DNA of 64,000 bases from Microbacteriaceae bacterium VKM Ac-2855 (GCA_013204985.1 JABMLG010000012.1:26211-90210), one strand, 5' to 3'; positions 41,898 through 50,814 are shown, numbered from the stretch's first letter. Numbers and translations are program-made. The notes: generated by a model from the letters alone, not told the origin.

Positions 41898-44108
41898 TCA
41901 GCCAAGGAAGGGCGTGAGCTGCTCGCCGAGCGCTGGTCCGAGGTGTCTCGAGTATGCGTCGGTCAGGTGGTATCCGTCGGCGAGCTGGACGATGCCGCCC
42001 GTGAACGACGGGCACTCGTTCGAGATGCGCGAGCAGAAGAACGGGTCCGTATCGATGTAGCTCGCGTTCGCGACGCTGGCCGAAGCCACGCCCGCTTCGA
42101 CGGCCGAGGATCCGAGTCGGTGCTCGTCGGTCACCGAGCGCACGCATGCCGGGGGCGTGTTCACGTTCGTTGCGCACTCGGCGAGCCCATTCCCGTATGG
42201 CGGCGTGCCGAGCACGACGACGTGACCGACGGAGGGCGAAACGGCCCGGATCGTCCTCGCCATGCCGTCCGTGATCTCCTGCGCCGCCGCCTCGCCCTCG
42301 GCCCCGCTCGCCAGTCGTCCGTAGGTCCGGTCCGCCTCCGCGGTGATCACCAGACGCGGCGCGATCGCGATGAGCTCCTTCTGGGTCGCCGTGCGGAAGC
42401 TGTCGCATTCCGTGTGCGGCGACTTGTCACCCTTGAGGACGGAGACATCCGAGGCCGGGCATTGCTGCAACGTGTATACGAGGATCCGCCAATCCGAGCC
42501 ATCGAGGATCGCGCGCAGGGCGGGTACCCAACTGATCGCCATCGAGTCACCGAGGACAGCGACGGTCTTCGTCCCCTCGGGGTTGCCGTACACGCAGCGT
42601 TGCGCGTTCTCGATCGGGTCGTCGTCTGCTCCGCGCTCGTCTCCGAGGCAGCCGTCGTCGACCCATTCGCTCGCCTTGGCCGAACCGAGGGCGTCGACGG
42701 ACGGGGTCAGCTCGGGCCAGGCGGTACTGGCGAGGGCGGATGAGATCTCGTCACTCAGAGCCTGGGCCGCGGGCGGGAGCGCCGCCGCCGTCTCGACAGC
42801 CGCGGCGACCGCGGACCGCGGAGCCGTGGCGACCGCCGGTACGGCCTGCGGCGCGAACGTGATCGGGACGATGACGCCGGCGACGAGAGCCAGCATGGTC
42901 AGCGGAGCACCCCAGCGGTAAACAGGGGTGACCGTGGTCCGCCAGGCGCGCCAGGCATCCGAGCGACTGAGGCGCGTCGGATAACGATTCAGTACTGGTG
43001 AGGTGTGGATCGGCTTCTCGATTAGATGGTAGGAGGCGACCGATAGTGCCAGGATTCCCGCGAGGATCGCGACCGCGACGCCCGGCTCGAGCTCGGGCAC
43101 GAGTGCGGTGGCGAAGATGATGACGGGGAAGTGCCAGAGGTAGATGGAGTAGGAGATGTCACCGAGATAGGTCATCACCGGGTTCGTCAGCGGCCAGAGC
43201 AACCGGGCTCGCGCGCCGGTGCCGGCCGCGATGACCGCTGCGGTCGACAACACCGGCAGTGCCGCCCAGGGCGCCGGGAAGATCGAATCGGTCGTGATCA
43301 CGAAGAGTGACGCGACGATTCCGACGAGGCCGAGGTACGCGAGAACGGGTCGCAAGCCGGCGGGTATGCGGCTCAGCAGGGGTAGCCCGGTCGCGAGGAG
43401 AGCACCGACGCCGAGCTCCCACGCGCGGGAGAACGTCGAGAAATACGCGACCGTCGGGTTGGTCGTGCTCTCGAAGAGTGCCCACCCCAGTGACGCAACG
43501 GTGACGGCGCCGATCAGCACGGCACTCGCGCGCGCGGCATCGACGCGGCCGCGCAGCTTGACAATGAGGGCGAGGGCGCCGAGCATCAGCCACGGCCATA
43601 CGAAGTAGTACTGCTCCTCGACGGAGAGGGACCAGAAGTGCTGCAGGGGCGAGGTCGCTCCGCCACCCTGAAAATAGTCGGTGCCGACAACGGCGAAGTT
43701 CCAGTTCGCGGCGAAGATCGAGGCCCAGAGCGCGTCCCACGCCGCGGATTCCGCTCGACCGGCGCGGAACAACGCGAAGGAGAAGGCCACCGTGACCACG
43801 AGCACGATCAGTGCTACGGGAAGGATGCGTCGAACGCGCCGGCGGTAGAACTCGGTGAACGAGATGGTTCCGCTGCGCTCGTACTCGCGAAGGAGCAGCC
43901 CCGTGATGAGAAACCCGCTGATGACGAAGAACACATCAACGCCGACGAAGCCACCACTCGGCCAGCGGAAAAGGTGATCGAGGACGACCACGCCCACCGC
44001 CAGGGCTCGGAGGCCTTGAACGTCAAGACGTTGCTTCGATTTCGCGCGTCGCGCGCGCGCTGCATCGCTCGCCGCGACCAGTGTTCGTAGTGATGTGGGC
44101 GCCTTCAC
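41898..44108 (-). CDS. Acyltransferase-3 (OafA/YrhL) fused to SGNH hydrolase domain
   Basis: 736 residues from a GTG at 44108 preceded by GGAAGGA; the open frame continues to an ATG at 44246 that has no ribosome site. The N-terminal half is the 10-11-helix acyltransferase-3 domain: RLDVQGLRALAVGVVVLDHL (catalytic His), VGVDVFFVISGFLITGLLL, FYRRRVRRILPVALIV. The C-terminal third is an extracytoplasmic SGNH esterase-like domain with VAVLGDSMAISW (Ser near 520), VVLGTPPYGNG and the Asp-His pair in DGYHLTDAYSRHL. Such proteins O-acetylate wall or surface polysaccharides, the SGNH domain receiving the acyl group. Two copies of one palindromic repeat flank the gene. Confidence 0.92.
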   Translation of the reverse strand: MKAPTSLRTLVAASDAARARRAKSKQRLDVQGLRALAVGVVVLDHLFRWPSGGFVGVDVFFVISGFLITGLLLREYERSGTISFTEFYRRRVRRILPVALIVLVVTVAFSFALFRAGRAESAAWDALWASIFAANWNFAVVGTDYFQGGGATSPLQHFWSLSVEEQYYFVWPWLMLGALALIVKLRGRVDAARASAVLIGAVTVASLGWALFESTTNPTVAYFSTFSRAWELGVGALLATGLPLLSRIPAGLRPVLAYLGLVGIVASLFVITTDSIFPAPWAALPVLSTAAVIAAGTGARARLLWPLTNPVMTYLGDISYSIYLWHFPVIIFATALVPELEPGVAVAILAGILALSVASYHLIEKPIHTSPVLNRYPTRLSRSDAWRAWRTTVTPVYRWGAPLTMLALVAGVIVPITFAPQAVPAVATAPRSAVAAAVETAAALPPAAQALSDEISSALASTAWPELTPSVDALGSAKASEWVDDGCLGDERGADDDPIENAQRCVYGNPEGTKTVAVLGDSMAISWVPALRAILDGSDWRILVYTLQQCPASDVSVLKGDKSPHTECDSFRTATQKELIAIAPRLVITAEADRTYGRLASGAEGEAAAQEITDGMARTIRAVSPSVGHVVVLGTPPYGNGLAECATNVNTPPACVRSVTDEHRLGSSAVEAGVASASVANASYIDTDPFFCSRISNECPSFTGGIVQLADGYHLTDAYSRHLGPALGEQLTPFLG

Positions 44109-44288
44109 GTCTTCCTTCCCGAACCAGGCGTGATCAATGTCAGGATCGCGAGCGCTCGGTGGGTCGACGCGGTGGTTCTCGTGTCGGGGCGCATCGCGAA
44201 CAACGCTGCCCGGATACGAAGGAACCATAGCCGTAAAGTGACGCATACTCGGTTTTGAAGTTATGCGCTCAGCGCGTCAGGCGCGCTA

Positions 44289-44345
44289 CGAGATGCCTCT
44301 TGTGCACGCGACACGCCGCAGGGAGCGTGCATAAGAGGCATCTCG
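44289..44345. repeat. 57-nt palindrome, family 3 copy 2
   Basis: CGAGATGCCTCTTGTGCACGC, the 15-nt loop GACACGCCGCAGGGA (identical to the copy at 41779) and GCGTGCATAAGAGGCATCTCG; 20 of 21 positions pair. It lies about 50 nt past the stop codon of the leftward DUF4012 gene. The surrounding gap 44109-44393 holds the acyltransferase promoter and no gene. Confidence 0.9.
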
Positions 44346-44393
44346 CGAGGGCGAGGCCGAAGCCGTGGGTCCACGGCGACCCCGCCCGAGAAC

Positions 44394-46253
44394 TCAGCCC
44401 GCGGGGCAGCTCGCGTCGGGGGCGATGGTGACCGTGGTGGCGTTCAGGGTGGGAGTCGTGACCACATCCTGCGGTGCGAAACCTGTCGTCGCACCGGCAT
44501 TGAACGTCGCGGTGAAGATGTTCGTCTCACCCGGGTCGAGGTACACGGCCGCGCGCGCAACGGGCCGACCGAGATCATCCGTCGCTCCTACGTCGAACGA
44601 CAGCGTGTTGCCCTGGTTGAACGTCAGCGAAGTGAACGTGGTGCCGGGAGGCCCGAGCACGTACACCTGGGTGATGAAGCGGCCTTCCGGCTTCGAGAGA
44701 CCTTTGTTCGAGAGCACGTAACCGTTCAGGGTCGCGGCTTCCTTCGTTGTGACCGTGTTCGTAAGCGTGACGGTGGTGCTGAAGGTCGCATCAGCTGCGC
44801 AGAGGTTGGTGCTCGACTGCTGCACATCGGTGTCGAGGTAGTAGTCCATCTTCGCGCCGCTCGAGGCGTCCTGGAAGAAGACGCCCGTGGTCGTCGCGGT
44901 GGTGTTGTCCGTGGGCAGGATGCCCGCGATCGGCGTGGCCGCGAGCAGCGCCTGCTCATCCGCGTCGTTACTGAAGGCGAGGATGCGCCTCTCGTCGACA
45001 CCCTTCACGATCGCCGGCAACATCTTGCTCGGCTCCATCCCGCCGCCCAGGATCTGGTCCATGATGGTCGCGCTCGCCATCGCGAAGAACTTGTCGGACT
45101 CCTCGCCGATGTTCGCGTCGCCGATATCACGCAGATACACGTCGTGCAGCAACGTCTTCACCGTGTTGTCGCTGGTGAGCACCGTACCGTCCAGCAGCGT
45201 GATCGGTCCGGTCGACCCGATCAGGTACGACAGCGCCTTCGGATCGACGGCGAGGACGCCGTTGATGGTGCCGTCCTCGGGATACGTCCGTTGCCAGAAC
45301 TGCGTCGCGATCGAGGCTGCCGTTGGGAAGTCGGGGCGCACGGTCGACGTGTTCAGGTTCGAGCCGATGTTCGCGCCGAAAGCGTTGATCGCCGACTGAT
45401 CGACGTTCACCGGCGGCGTGAGCGTGCGGTCGAAATCGTAGCTGTCGGCCTGCCGACTGATCGTGATCGTGCCGTTGTCGACCTTGAGCAGCATCAGCGC
45501 CGCCGTGCCACCTCCGAGCGGCTGCACCTCGGCGAGGTTCTGGAACAGGACGAGGTACTGCCGTGGCCCGCTCGCCCCGAGGCTGTCGGGCAGGATCGAG
45601 GTGATCGGCTCGACCGCATCCATCGCCCGCGTCGCCTCCACGAGCTGCGGCTGGATCTCACCGACGGCCGAGGCCACCTCGGGCAGCAGAGCACTGCGGT
45701 CGATCCCCGTGATGCGCGACTCCGCCGAGTCGATGGTGGCCTTCGCGACCGTGATCTTCTCGGAGAGGGTGGTCACGGCGGCGATGTCGATCTTGCTGTC
45801 GACGGGCTTGAGCTGGTCGATCGAGGTGGACGCGAGCGGGGTGACGATATCGGTCGAGATGTCATCCGCGACCTCGGTCGCCGTGCGCACCGCGGCGAGA
45901 TTCGGGCCGAGTACCGGCACGATCTCCATGATCCGCCATACCGGGCTGTCCGTCTCGGCGCGCGCATCCGCCGTCAATTGGCCCAGCTGCGCGGCCGTCG
46001 CGGTCGAGCCGGCGACGTCGAAGGAGGTGAGCTCGTCGCGCACCTGACCGACGAGCGGAATCGCCGCGGTGAGCTTGGCGCGCACGACCTGCGCCTTCTC
46101 GAACGTCTGGTACGCCATCACGCCACCGACCACGGCGACGACGATCAGTGCGAACAGGATGGAGAGGGTGATCCACAGCGCTCGACGGCGCCGAGGCCGA
46201 CGCTTCCGACGCCGGCGCTCGGTCGTTTCTCCAGGAGTCGACGTGGTGCTCAT
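44394..46253 (-). CDS. DUF4012 membrane-anchored exported protein
   Basis: 619 residues. A very basic cytosolic N-terminus (ERRRRKRRPRRRRALW) precedes one membrane helix (ITLSILFALIVVAVVGGVMA). A long extracellular part follows, with the DUF4012 core: SGPRQYLVLFQNLAEVQPLGGGTAALML near 230, RPDFPTAASIATQFWQRTYPEDGTINGVLAVDP near 320, and a C-terminal beta region. The family is frequent next to surface-polysaccharide genes in actinobacteria; its activity is not known. Here it neighbours the acyltransferase-SGNH gene on the same strand, which suits a shared role in envelope modification. Confidence 0.88.
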   Translation of the reverse strand: MSTTSTPGETTERRRRKRRPRRRRALWITLSILFALIVVAVVGGVMAYQTFEKAQVVRAKLTAAIPLVGQVRDELTSFDVAGSTATAAQLGQLTADARAETDSPVWRIMEIVPVLGPNLAAVRTATEVADDISTDIVTPLASTSIDQLKPVDSKIDIAAVTTLSEKITVAKATIDSAESRITGIDRSALLPEVASAVGEIQPQLVEATRAMDAVEPITSILPDSLGASGPRQYLVLFQNLAEVQPLGGGTAALMLLKVDNGTITISRQADSYDFDRTLTPPVNVDQSAINAFGANIGSNLNTSTVRPDFPTAASIATQFWQRTYPEDGTINGVLAVDPKALSYLIGSTGPITLLDGTVLTSDNTVKTLLHDVYLRDIGDANIGEESDKFFAMASATIMDQILGGGMEPSKMLPAIVKGVDERRILAFSNDADEQALLAATPIAGILPTDNTTATTTGVFFQDASSGAKMDYYLDTDVQQSSTNLCAADATFSTTVTLTNTVTTKEAATLNGYVLSNKGLSKPEGRFITQVYVLGPPGTTFTSLTFNQGNTLSFDVGATDDLGRPVARAAVYLDPGETNIFTATFNAGATTGFAPQDVVTTPTLNATTVTIAPDASCPAG

Positions 46254-46280
46254 TTCAGAGAGCCTAAACGTGGCGACTGC

Positions 46281-46300
46281 GACCGCGCGAAACCGCGGTC
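46281..46300 (-). terminator. Possible terminator of the AEC transporter gene
   Basis: GACCGCG-6 nt-CGCGGTC, a 7-bp stem about 45 nt past the stop codon of the leftward AEC gene and just before the DUF4012 start. No T-run, so it may act only weakly or not at all. Confidence 0.3.
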
Positions 46301-46342
46301 TCAGAATCCCGTGCATCCGCGGTCACGGAATCACCGGAAGCG

Positions 46343-47263
46343 TCATCCCAACAGGAGTGACACGGCGATGAGGACGGGGATCGCGGTGACCGTCGTCACG
46401 AGCGCAGTGTCGCGCGCTACCGCGACGCCACGGTCGTACCGCGCAGCGAAGTTGTAGATGTTCTGAGCCGTCGGCAGCGCCGCGGTCACCGACACGGCGA
46501 AGAGCTCGTCGGGTTCGAGATGGAAGACGAATCGGCCCAGCAGCCACGCGATCGCCGGCATCGCCAGCGACTTGAGGGTCGAGGCCACCAACACGTCGGT
46601 GCGCCCCGAACCCGCCTGCAGCGGGCGTTGACCCCGCAACGACATACCGAACGCCATCAGTACGAGCGGGATGGAAGCGTTGCCGATGATCTCGAACGGT
46701 TGCAGCACCGGGTCCGGCAGACGGATACCGAGCAGGGCCACCACGACGCCGAGAGCCGACGCGATGATCATCGGGTTGCGCAACGGCTGCGTCAGGATCG
46801 AGCGCGCCGACACCGATCCGGCGGTGGACACGTCGAGCAGCGAAAGAGTCAACGGCGCGAGCACCAGCAGCTGCAGCAGCAGGGTCGGCGCGACCCATTG
46901 CGGGTCGCCGAGCACGTAGATCGCCACGGGCAGGCCGATGTTGTTGGCGTTGACGTAGCCCGATGCCGCGGCTCCGACCGTCGTCTCGGCGAAGCCACGG
47001 CGGAAGAACAACCGCGAGGCGAGGACGTAGAGGGCCGCGACGATCAGTACGGTCACGAACGACGTGAGCAGGAAGTTCGAGAAGAGCAGCGAGACATCGG
47101 CCTGCGCCAGCACCGTGAACATCAGAGCCGGCGTGGTCACGAAGAACGCGATCCGGCTCAGAACGGCTCTACCCTCGGGCCCGACCAATCCGATCCGGGC
47201 GATCAGATAGCCGACGGCGATCACGACCCCGATGATCGAGAACCCAGTCAGTACGCCGCTCAC
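46343..47263 (-). CDS. AEC (auxin efflux carrier) family transporter
   Basis: 306 residues with about ten hydrophobic segments in two halves. Family features are the N-terminal GFSIIGVVIAVGYLIARIGL, SGYVNANNIGLPVAIYVLGD near 105 and PLRNPMIIASALGVVVALLGI at mid-protein. Further features are IIGNASIPLVLMAFGMSL and the C-terminal SVTAALPTAQNIYNFAARYD, whose Asn/Pro kinks shape the two crossover motifs. AEC carriers export organic anions such as malate or malonate, or auxin-like acids, using the proton gradient. Divergent from the alpha/beta hydrolase gene; the 70-nt gap must hold both promoters. Confidence 0.92.
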   Translation of the reverse strand: MSGVLTGFSIIGVVIAVGYLIARIGLVGPEGRAVLSRIAFFVTTPALMFTVLAQADVSLLFSNFLLTSFVTVLIVAALYVLASRLFFRRGFAETTVGAAASGYVNANNIGLPVAIYVLGDPQWVAPTLLLQLLVLAPLTLSLLDVSTAGSVSARSILTQPLRNPMIIASALGVVVALLGIRLPDPVLQPFEIIGNASIPLVLMAFGMSLRGQRPLQAGSGRTDVLVASTLKSLAMPAIAWLLGRFVFHLEPDELFAVSVTAALPTAQNIYNFAARYDRGVAVARDTALVTTVTAIPVLIAVSLLLG

Positions 47264-47333
47264 ACAGGCTCCTCACGCCGCCGATCATGCTCATCCATGG
47301 CGCCGATGCCCCCACAAGCCTACGCTCGGATGC

Positions 47334-48149
47334 ATGCCCCACCTCGAGGTCCCGGGCGCACGCCTGTACTGGGAGGCCGACGGTCCGTCGTCGGCCTCGG
47401 CGTTGCTGCTGATCCACGCCGGTATCGCCAACCTGCGGATGTGGGACCCGGTGGTCGCCGCACTGGCTCGCGACCACTACGTGATCCGCTTCGATACACG
47501 CGGATTCGGCCAGACCGCGTCGCAGGATGCTCCGTTCTCGGACCGCACGGATGCGCTGGACGTGCTCGATCATCTCGGTGTGCAACGCGCGACGTTCATC
47601 GGCTGCTCCCGCGGCGGCGGCATTGCGATCGATGTCGCCGTCTCGCGCCCGGATCGAGTCGCGGGCCTCGTCACGATCGGCTCCGGCCCGAGCGGGTTCC
47701 CGGATGTGGAACTGACGGATGCGGAGGACGCGCGTTTCGATGAGATCGATGCGGCGTTCGAAGCGGGCGATCATCACGCCGTCGCGCGGCTCGAGGCGGC
47801 GGTCTGGGCCTTCGGCCCCGATCGCGACGAGGCCGCGCTCGACCCGGAGTTCGTCGCGACGGCGTACGCGCTCGCCCGCGCCAATGTGCCGCACGCGAGC
47901 GAGCATCCGCAGCCGCAGCGGCTGGAGCCGCCCGCCTACGATCGCGTCGTCGACATCACCGTGCCCGCGCTCGTGATGGTCGGCGCGTACGACGTCTCCG
48001 ACGCCCTGGCGGCCTACGAATACCTCGCCGAGACCGTCCCGACGGCCGACGGCTACGTCTTCCTCGAGGCGGCGCACCTGCCGAGCGTCGAGCGCCCGGA
48101 CGAGTTCCTCGCGGTGCTGCAGCCGTGGCTGGCCGGGCACCGGCTGTAG
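47334..48149 (+). CDS. Alpha/beta-fold hydrolase
   Basis: 271 residues from the ATG at 47334 (MPHLEVPGARLYWEADGPSS); the frame is open further upstream into the divergent gene, but this start fits the family. The fold shows the oxyanion strand LLLIHAGIANLRMWDPVV, YVIRFDTRGFGQTA, the nucleophile elbow FIGCSRGGG (Ser near 92), an acidic residue in VMVGAYDVSD and the catalytic His in LEAAHLPSVERPDEFL. It resembles 3-oxoadipate enol-lactonase-type esterases. Substrate unknown. The region after it is a gene desert with decayed mobile DNA. Confidence 0.9.
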   Translation: MPHLEVPGARLYWEADGPSSASALLLIHAGIANLRMWDPVVAALARDHYVIRFDTRGFGQTASQDAPFSDRTDALDVLDHLGVQRATFIGCSRGGGIAIDVAVSRPDRVAGLVTIGSGPSGFPDVELTDAEDARFDEIDAAFEAGDHHAVARLEAAVWAFGPDRDEAALDPEFVATAYALARANVPHASEHPQPQRLEPPAYDRVVDITVPALVMVGAYDVSDALAAYEYLAETVPTADGYVFLEAAHLPSVERPDEFLAVLQPWLAGHRL

Positions 48150-48824
48150 GCCTCGAATCCGTTGACCTTCCGCGTGCGCAGGGTCGCGCCTCCGGTGGCC
48201 CTCGATGAGCGCTCATGCTCTCGGTCACACTGGATTCGTCGCGCGAGGATGATGATCCAGCGACCTCCTGCTCTGACAGGAGATCAGCTCGACCGCATCC
48301 CAGCATCGTCGCGGCGAATCGACAGACTCCCGCCGCTGAACTCCCGCGATTTCAGCGACGAGGCGATGTGCCGGTGGCCAGGCAAGACCGGCGCGGGAGC
48401 TCGCACCAGGAAGACCCGGCGCCCCTCCTCGCGAATCGGCGCTCATCGAAGTCCTGTCGGTTCGGCAGCTTCGGCGCGTCGGTGAAGCTCAGATTGGACA
48501 CCGCGGCCACCGCAGGCGCTGGCACCGCTGGTCACTCTCCGCAGAGCCGGTGCGCGACGGTGCCGTCCTTTTCCCTGCATTCCCGTTTGTGTTCCGCTTT
48601 CACTTTCGCCAGATACGCCGTCGTGATCTGCGGGAGTCAGTCGTCCTCTGCGGGTGATTCTCGGGCGCGAGAGCGGCGCTTAGGGCATCCTTTGCCAGCT
48701 TGCACAAGAGCTGTGCGACAACGGCCATTGCCGCGGATGCCTCCCGCCGAACCCGACCGACGTCGCACCCCTTGACCTGCGCACGGAGTGCGTCAGCCTT
48801 AGCCATTCTCGGTGGTAGCTAGGG
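48150..48824. other. Gene-poor stretch, no supported gene
   Basis: About 675 nt downstream of the hydrolase. Open frames exist on the plus strand but have no ribosome site, no homology I can see and unusual Arg/Ser-rich composition. The only structure is CTCCTG-6 nt-CAGGAG (48265-48282), a weak hairpin. Given the mobilisation-gene remnants further right, this is probably decayed plasmid or element DNA. Confidence 0.5.
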
Positions 48825-48848
48825 GTGAGAGGAATCTCTCAGCAGCGC

Positions 48849-49064
48849 ATGTTTGCTTGGACGTCAGCGTTCGAGCACTTGCTTCGGACAGAAGGGTTCC
48901 CCGTGAAGATCAGAAGGCTCGTCGGCAGAACAGGCAGTACCTCGATCCTCGCCGCCATCGCAGCTGCGGCCCCCGTGAGCGGCCAGGCGCTGTCCATGGT
49001 TGTAGGCAACATTGCCGAACTCTGGCGTGCCCTCCTCGCTCGAGTCACCCGAAAGAGTCGCTGA
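48849..49064 (+). CDS. Possible small hydrophobic protein
   Basis: 71 residues starting MFAWTSAFEHLLRTEG, with a hydrophobic middle (GSTSILAAIAAAAPVSGQAL) and a basic end (LLARVTRKSR). A GAGAGGAAT lies somewhat far upstream. It overlaps the decayed mobilisation DNA, so it may equally be chance. Confidence 0.25.
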   Translation: MFAWTSAFEHLLRTEGFPVKIRRLVGRTGSTSILAAIAAAAPVSGQALSMVVGNIAELWRALLARVTRKSR

Positions 49065-49116
49065 GCACGGCTCTCAGCAGGCAGGACGCCCGCGAGTCGG
49101 TTGCACTGCGGTTCGT

Positions 49117-49218
49117 TCAGCGCGCAGTATCTCCGTCGCGCGAACTCGTGCGCTCGCCCCTCCCCACCGGATTGGCCGTCAGCCCAGGCGTCTGACCGCG
49201 ACAGGCGACGTTCGGCAT
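49117..49218 (-). pseudogene. Relaxase (MobA) N-terminal remnant
   Basis: A 33-codon frame, MPNVACRGQTPGLTANPVGR followed by GERTSSRDGDTAR and a stop. It matches the beginning of actinobacterial MobA relaxases as I recall them (MPNVxRG, GL, VGPGR-like, then GD). Its ATG overlaps the TGA of the mobC remnant, the normal arrangement of intact mobC-mobA modules. All catalytic parts are missing, so it is non-functional. Confidence 0.55.
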
Positions 49219-49447
49219 CACAGCCCCGCCACCCGCCGAACCGCGTCATCCATGTGCGGCGCCGACCGACGAAACTCCGCCATGATCTCCGCCGCCGGGA
49301 ACGTCCCCCCGGTGTTCGCGAACTCCGCCAGCTGGTTCACTTGGTTCGTCAGATTCCCCAGCCGGCCGCTCACCGCGAACAACCGATAGGACGTCTCCTT
49401 GCGTCGCCGGCCTCGACGTTCGTCAGCCTGCAGCGCCGTTCGGCCAT
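49218..49447 (-). pseudogene. mobC: MobC-like mobilisation protein, internally deleted
   Basis: The start at 49447 reads MAERRCRLTNVEAGDARRR, like the Arg-rich N-terminus of actinobacterial MobC. After about 20 codons the reading frame changes. The C-terminal MobC part then follows in another frame: YRLFAVSGRLGNLTNQVNQL, AEFANTGGTFPAAEIMAEFR and MDDAVRRVAGL with stop. Roughly the middle half of a normal MobC is gone, together with a frameshift. MobC binds the plasmid transfer origin with the relaxase; this copy cannot work. Family assignment rests on pattern memory and not on a search. Confidence 0.6.
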
Positions 49448-49463
49448 GTGAAACGGGCGTCGA

Positions 49464-49922
49464 TCAGTCGTCGAGGGCGAAGGCCCAGTCGCCGTCCACG
49501 AGCTCGAACCCGGCCGCGCGCGCTGCCGCATCGTTCTCCGGATCGCGCGGCAGCATCGCGACGATCCGGCGCGGAACCGGCGTCGCTGCAAGCAGCGCGA
49601 CGATGTCGCGGAGCACGGCCTCGGATCGCTCCGCCGTGCGTGCCCCCGCGAAGAACTGCACGCCCACACCCCAGGCGACGCTTCCGCGCCACGGCACGTA
49701 GCGGTACTCCGCGATCCCGAGAGCCTCGCCGCGCGACTCGATCACCACGTGCTCGCCCTCGCCTCCGGAGACCCCGTCGAGATAGCGTCCGTGCCGGCGG
49801 AACACGGCGGACTCGGGCTCGCGGTGCGCGGACTCCGCGTTCAGCCGACGCAGCAACTCGAAGTCGCCACCTCGCCAGTTCCGCAGTCCGATGTTCATCC
49901 GCTTCTGCTCCGTCGTCGCCAT
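49464..49922 (-). CDS. GNAT-family N-acetyltransferase-like protein
   Basis: 152 residues, start MATTEQKRMNIGLRNWRGGD. It has the GNAT order of strands and helices: GLRNWRGGDFELLRRLNAES, HVVIESRGEALGIAEYRYVP, VAWGVGVQFFAGARTAERSEAVLRDIVALLA (pyrophosphate-loop region, weakly conserved), then VAMLPRDPENDAAARAAGFE, the usual late GNAT signature. Acceptor unknown. It directly adjoins the mob remnants (16 nt). Confidence 0.78.
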   Translation of the reverse strand: MATTEQKRMNIGLRNWRGGDFELLRRLNAESAHREPESAVFRRHGRYLDGVSGGEGEHVVIESRGEALGIAEYRYVPWRGSVAWGVGVQFFAGARTAERSEAVLRDIVALLAATPVPRRIVAMLPRDPENDAAARAAGFELVDGDWAFALDD

Positions 49923-49979
49923 CCGTTCCGTTCCCTCTCCCGGGGCCGCGCCCCACAGAGCTTCTTCGAGGCGGGGAGC

Positions 49980-50726
49980 TCAACGGATGGGGTCGGGGCG
50001 GCGTGAGCGGTACTCGGCGCGCTCTTGCGCGGTGAGGTGCTCGGTCGCGTACGACAGCGTGGTCCGCGGCATCCGAGCGGCGTGCTGGTCGAGGAACTGC
50101 AGCAGCAGCGAACGGTCGACGCGCTGACCGACCTCGCGCAGCATCCAGCCGACCGCCTTGTGCATCAAGTCCTCTCGGTCGGTGAGGAGCAGCGCCGCCA
50201 GCTCGAGGGTGGTCGTCGCATCGCCGGCACGGATGAAGGCGAACGTCCCGATCATGGCGACGCGGCGCCGCCAGAGCTCGGGCGAGGCTGCGAGTTCGAA
50301 GAGCACGTCGCGCGGACGATCCTGGAGATACTCCCCGAGGCCGAACTCGGCCGACGAGTCGACGAGATCCCAGTTGTTCACCCGCCCGAGCCGAACCGCG
50401 GCGAGGTACTGCTCGACGCAGGCGGCGCGCTCCGCTTCGTCGCGGCTGCGAGGCCGCGACGCACGCGCGAATCGACCGTTGAGGATGAACAGTCCGGCGA
50501 GCCGATGCTCGTGGATCGGACTGTCGAGCAGCTCGTCGATCTCGGCCGGTTCGAGGTCGGCGAAGCGCTTCGCGACGAGGCGCGTCTGCGGCACCCGCAC
50601 ACCGATGAACAGATCGCCCTCCCCGTACTCACCGCGGCCGGTCTTGAAGAACCGCTGCAGGAGGACGGCGTCGGCCGGATCGGCGACGGCGGCGAGCGCC
50701 ACCTGGACATCGCGTGCCGTGCTCAT
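49980..50726 (-). CDS. DNA alkylation repair protein (AlkD-like)
   Basis: 248 residues from the ATG at 50726; the long in-frame extension upstream is made of a 14-nt tandem repeat and is not coding. All-helical HEAT-like protein of the AlkC/AlkD family: LQRFFKTGRGEYGEGDLFIGVRVPQTR at the N-terminus, NWDLVDSSAEFGLGEYL near 115, RRRVAMIGTFAFIRAGD, and LMHKAVGWMLREVGQRV near 185. The conserved W and D of NWDLVD and the KAVGWMLRE helix line the DNA-binding groove. These glycosylases excise N3/N7-alkylpurines. Confidence 0.92.
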   Translation of the reverse strand: MSTARDVQVALAAVADPADAVLLQRFFKTGRGEYGEGDLFIGVRVPQTRLVAKRFADLEPAEIDELLDSPIHEHRLAGLFILNGRFARASRPRSRDEAERAACVEQYLAAVRLGRVNNWDLVDSSAEFGLGEYLQDRPRDVLFELAASPELWRRRVAMIGTFAFIRAGDATTTLELAALLLTDREDLMHKAVGWMLREVGQRVDRSLLLQFLDQHAARMPRTTLSYATEHLTAQERAEYRSRRPDPIR

Positions 50727-50740
50727 CCGCCCAGTATCCC

Positions 50741-50814
50741 GCCCGCTCGGTGCCGCCCGCTCGATGCCGCCCGCTCGATGCCGCCCACTCGGTGCCGCCC
50801 GCCCGCTCGGTGCC
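50741..50814. repeat. 14-nt minisatellite, five units
   Basis: Five head-to-tail units of GCCCGCTCGRTGCC, the last carrying a 4-nt insertion. It starts 14 nt upstream of the alkD-like start codon, inside its probable 5' leader or promoter. Because 14 is not a multiple of three and the position is upstream, copy-number change would affect expression rather than protein. Confidence 0.88.

Noticed and set aside
41898..44246. ATG start at 44246 for the acyltransferase
   Set aside because: No ribosome site there, and the first 46 codons have no family similarity; the GTG at 44108 has GGAAGGA.
48215..48775. 186-residue plus-strand frame after the hydrolase
   Set aside because: No ribosome site, Arg/Ser/Pro-rich random-like composition, no recognisable domain.
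48839..49249. 136-residue minus-strand frame
   Set aside because: It crosses the MobA/MobC remnants in a different frame and has no motif; the remnant frames explain the sequence better.
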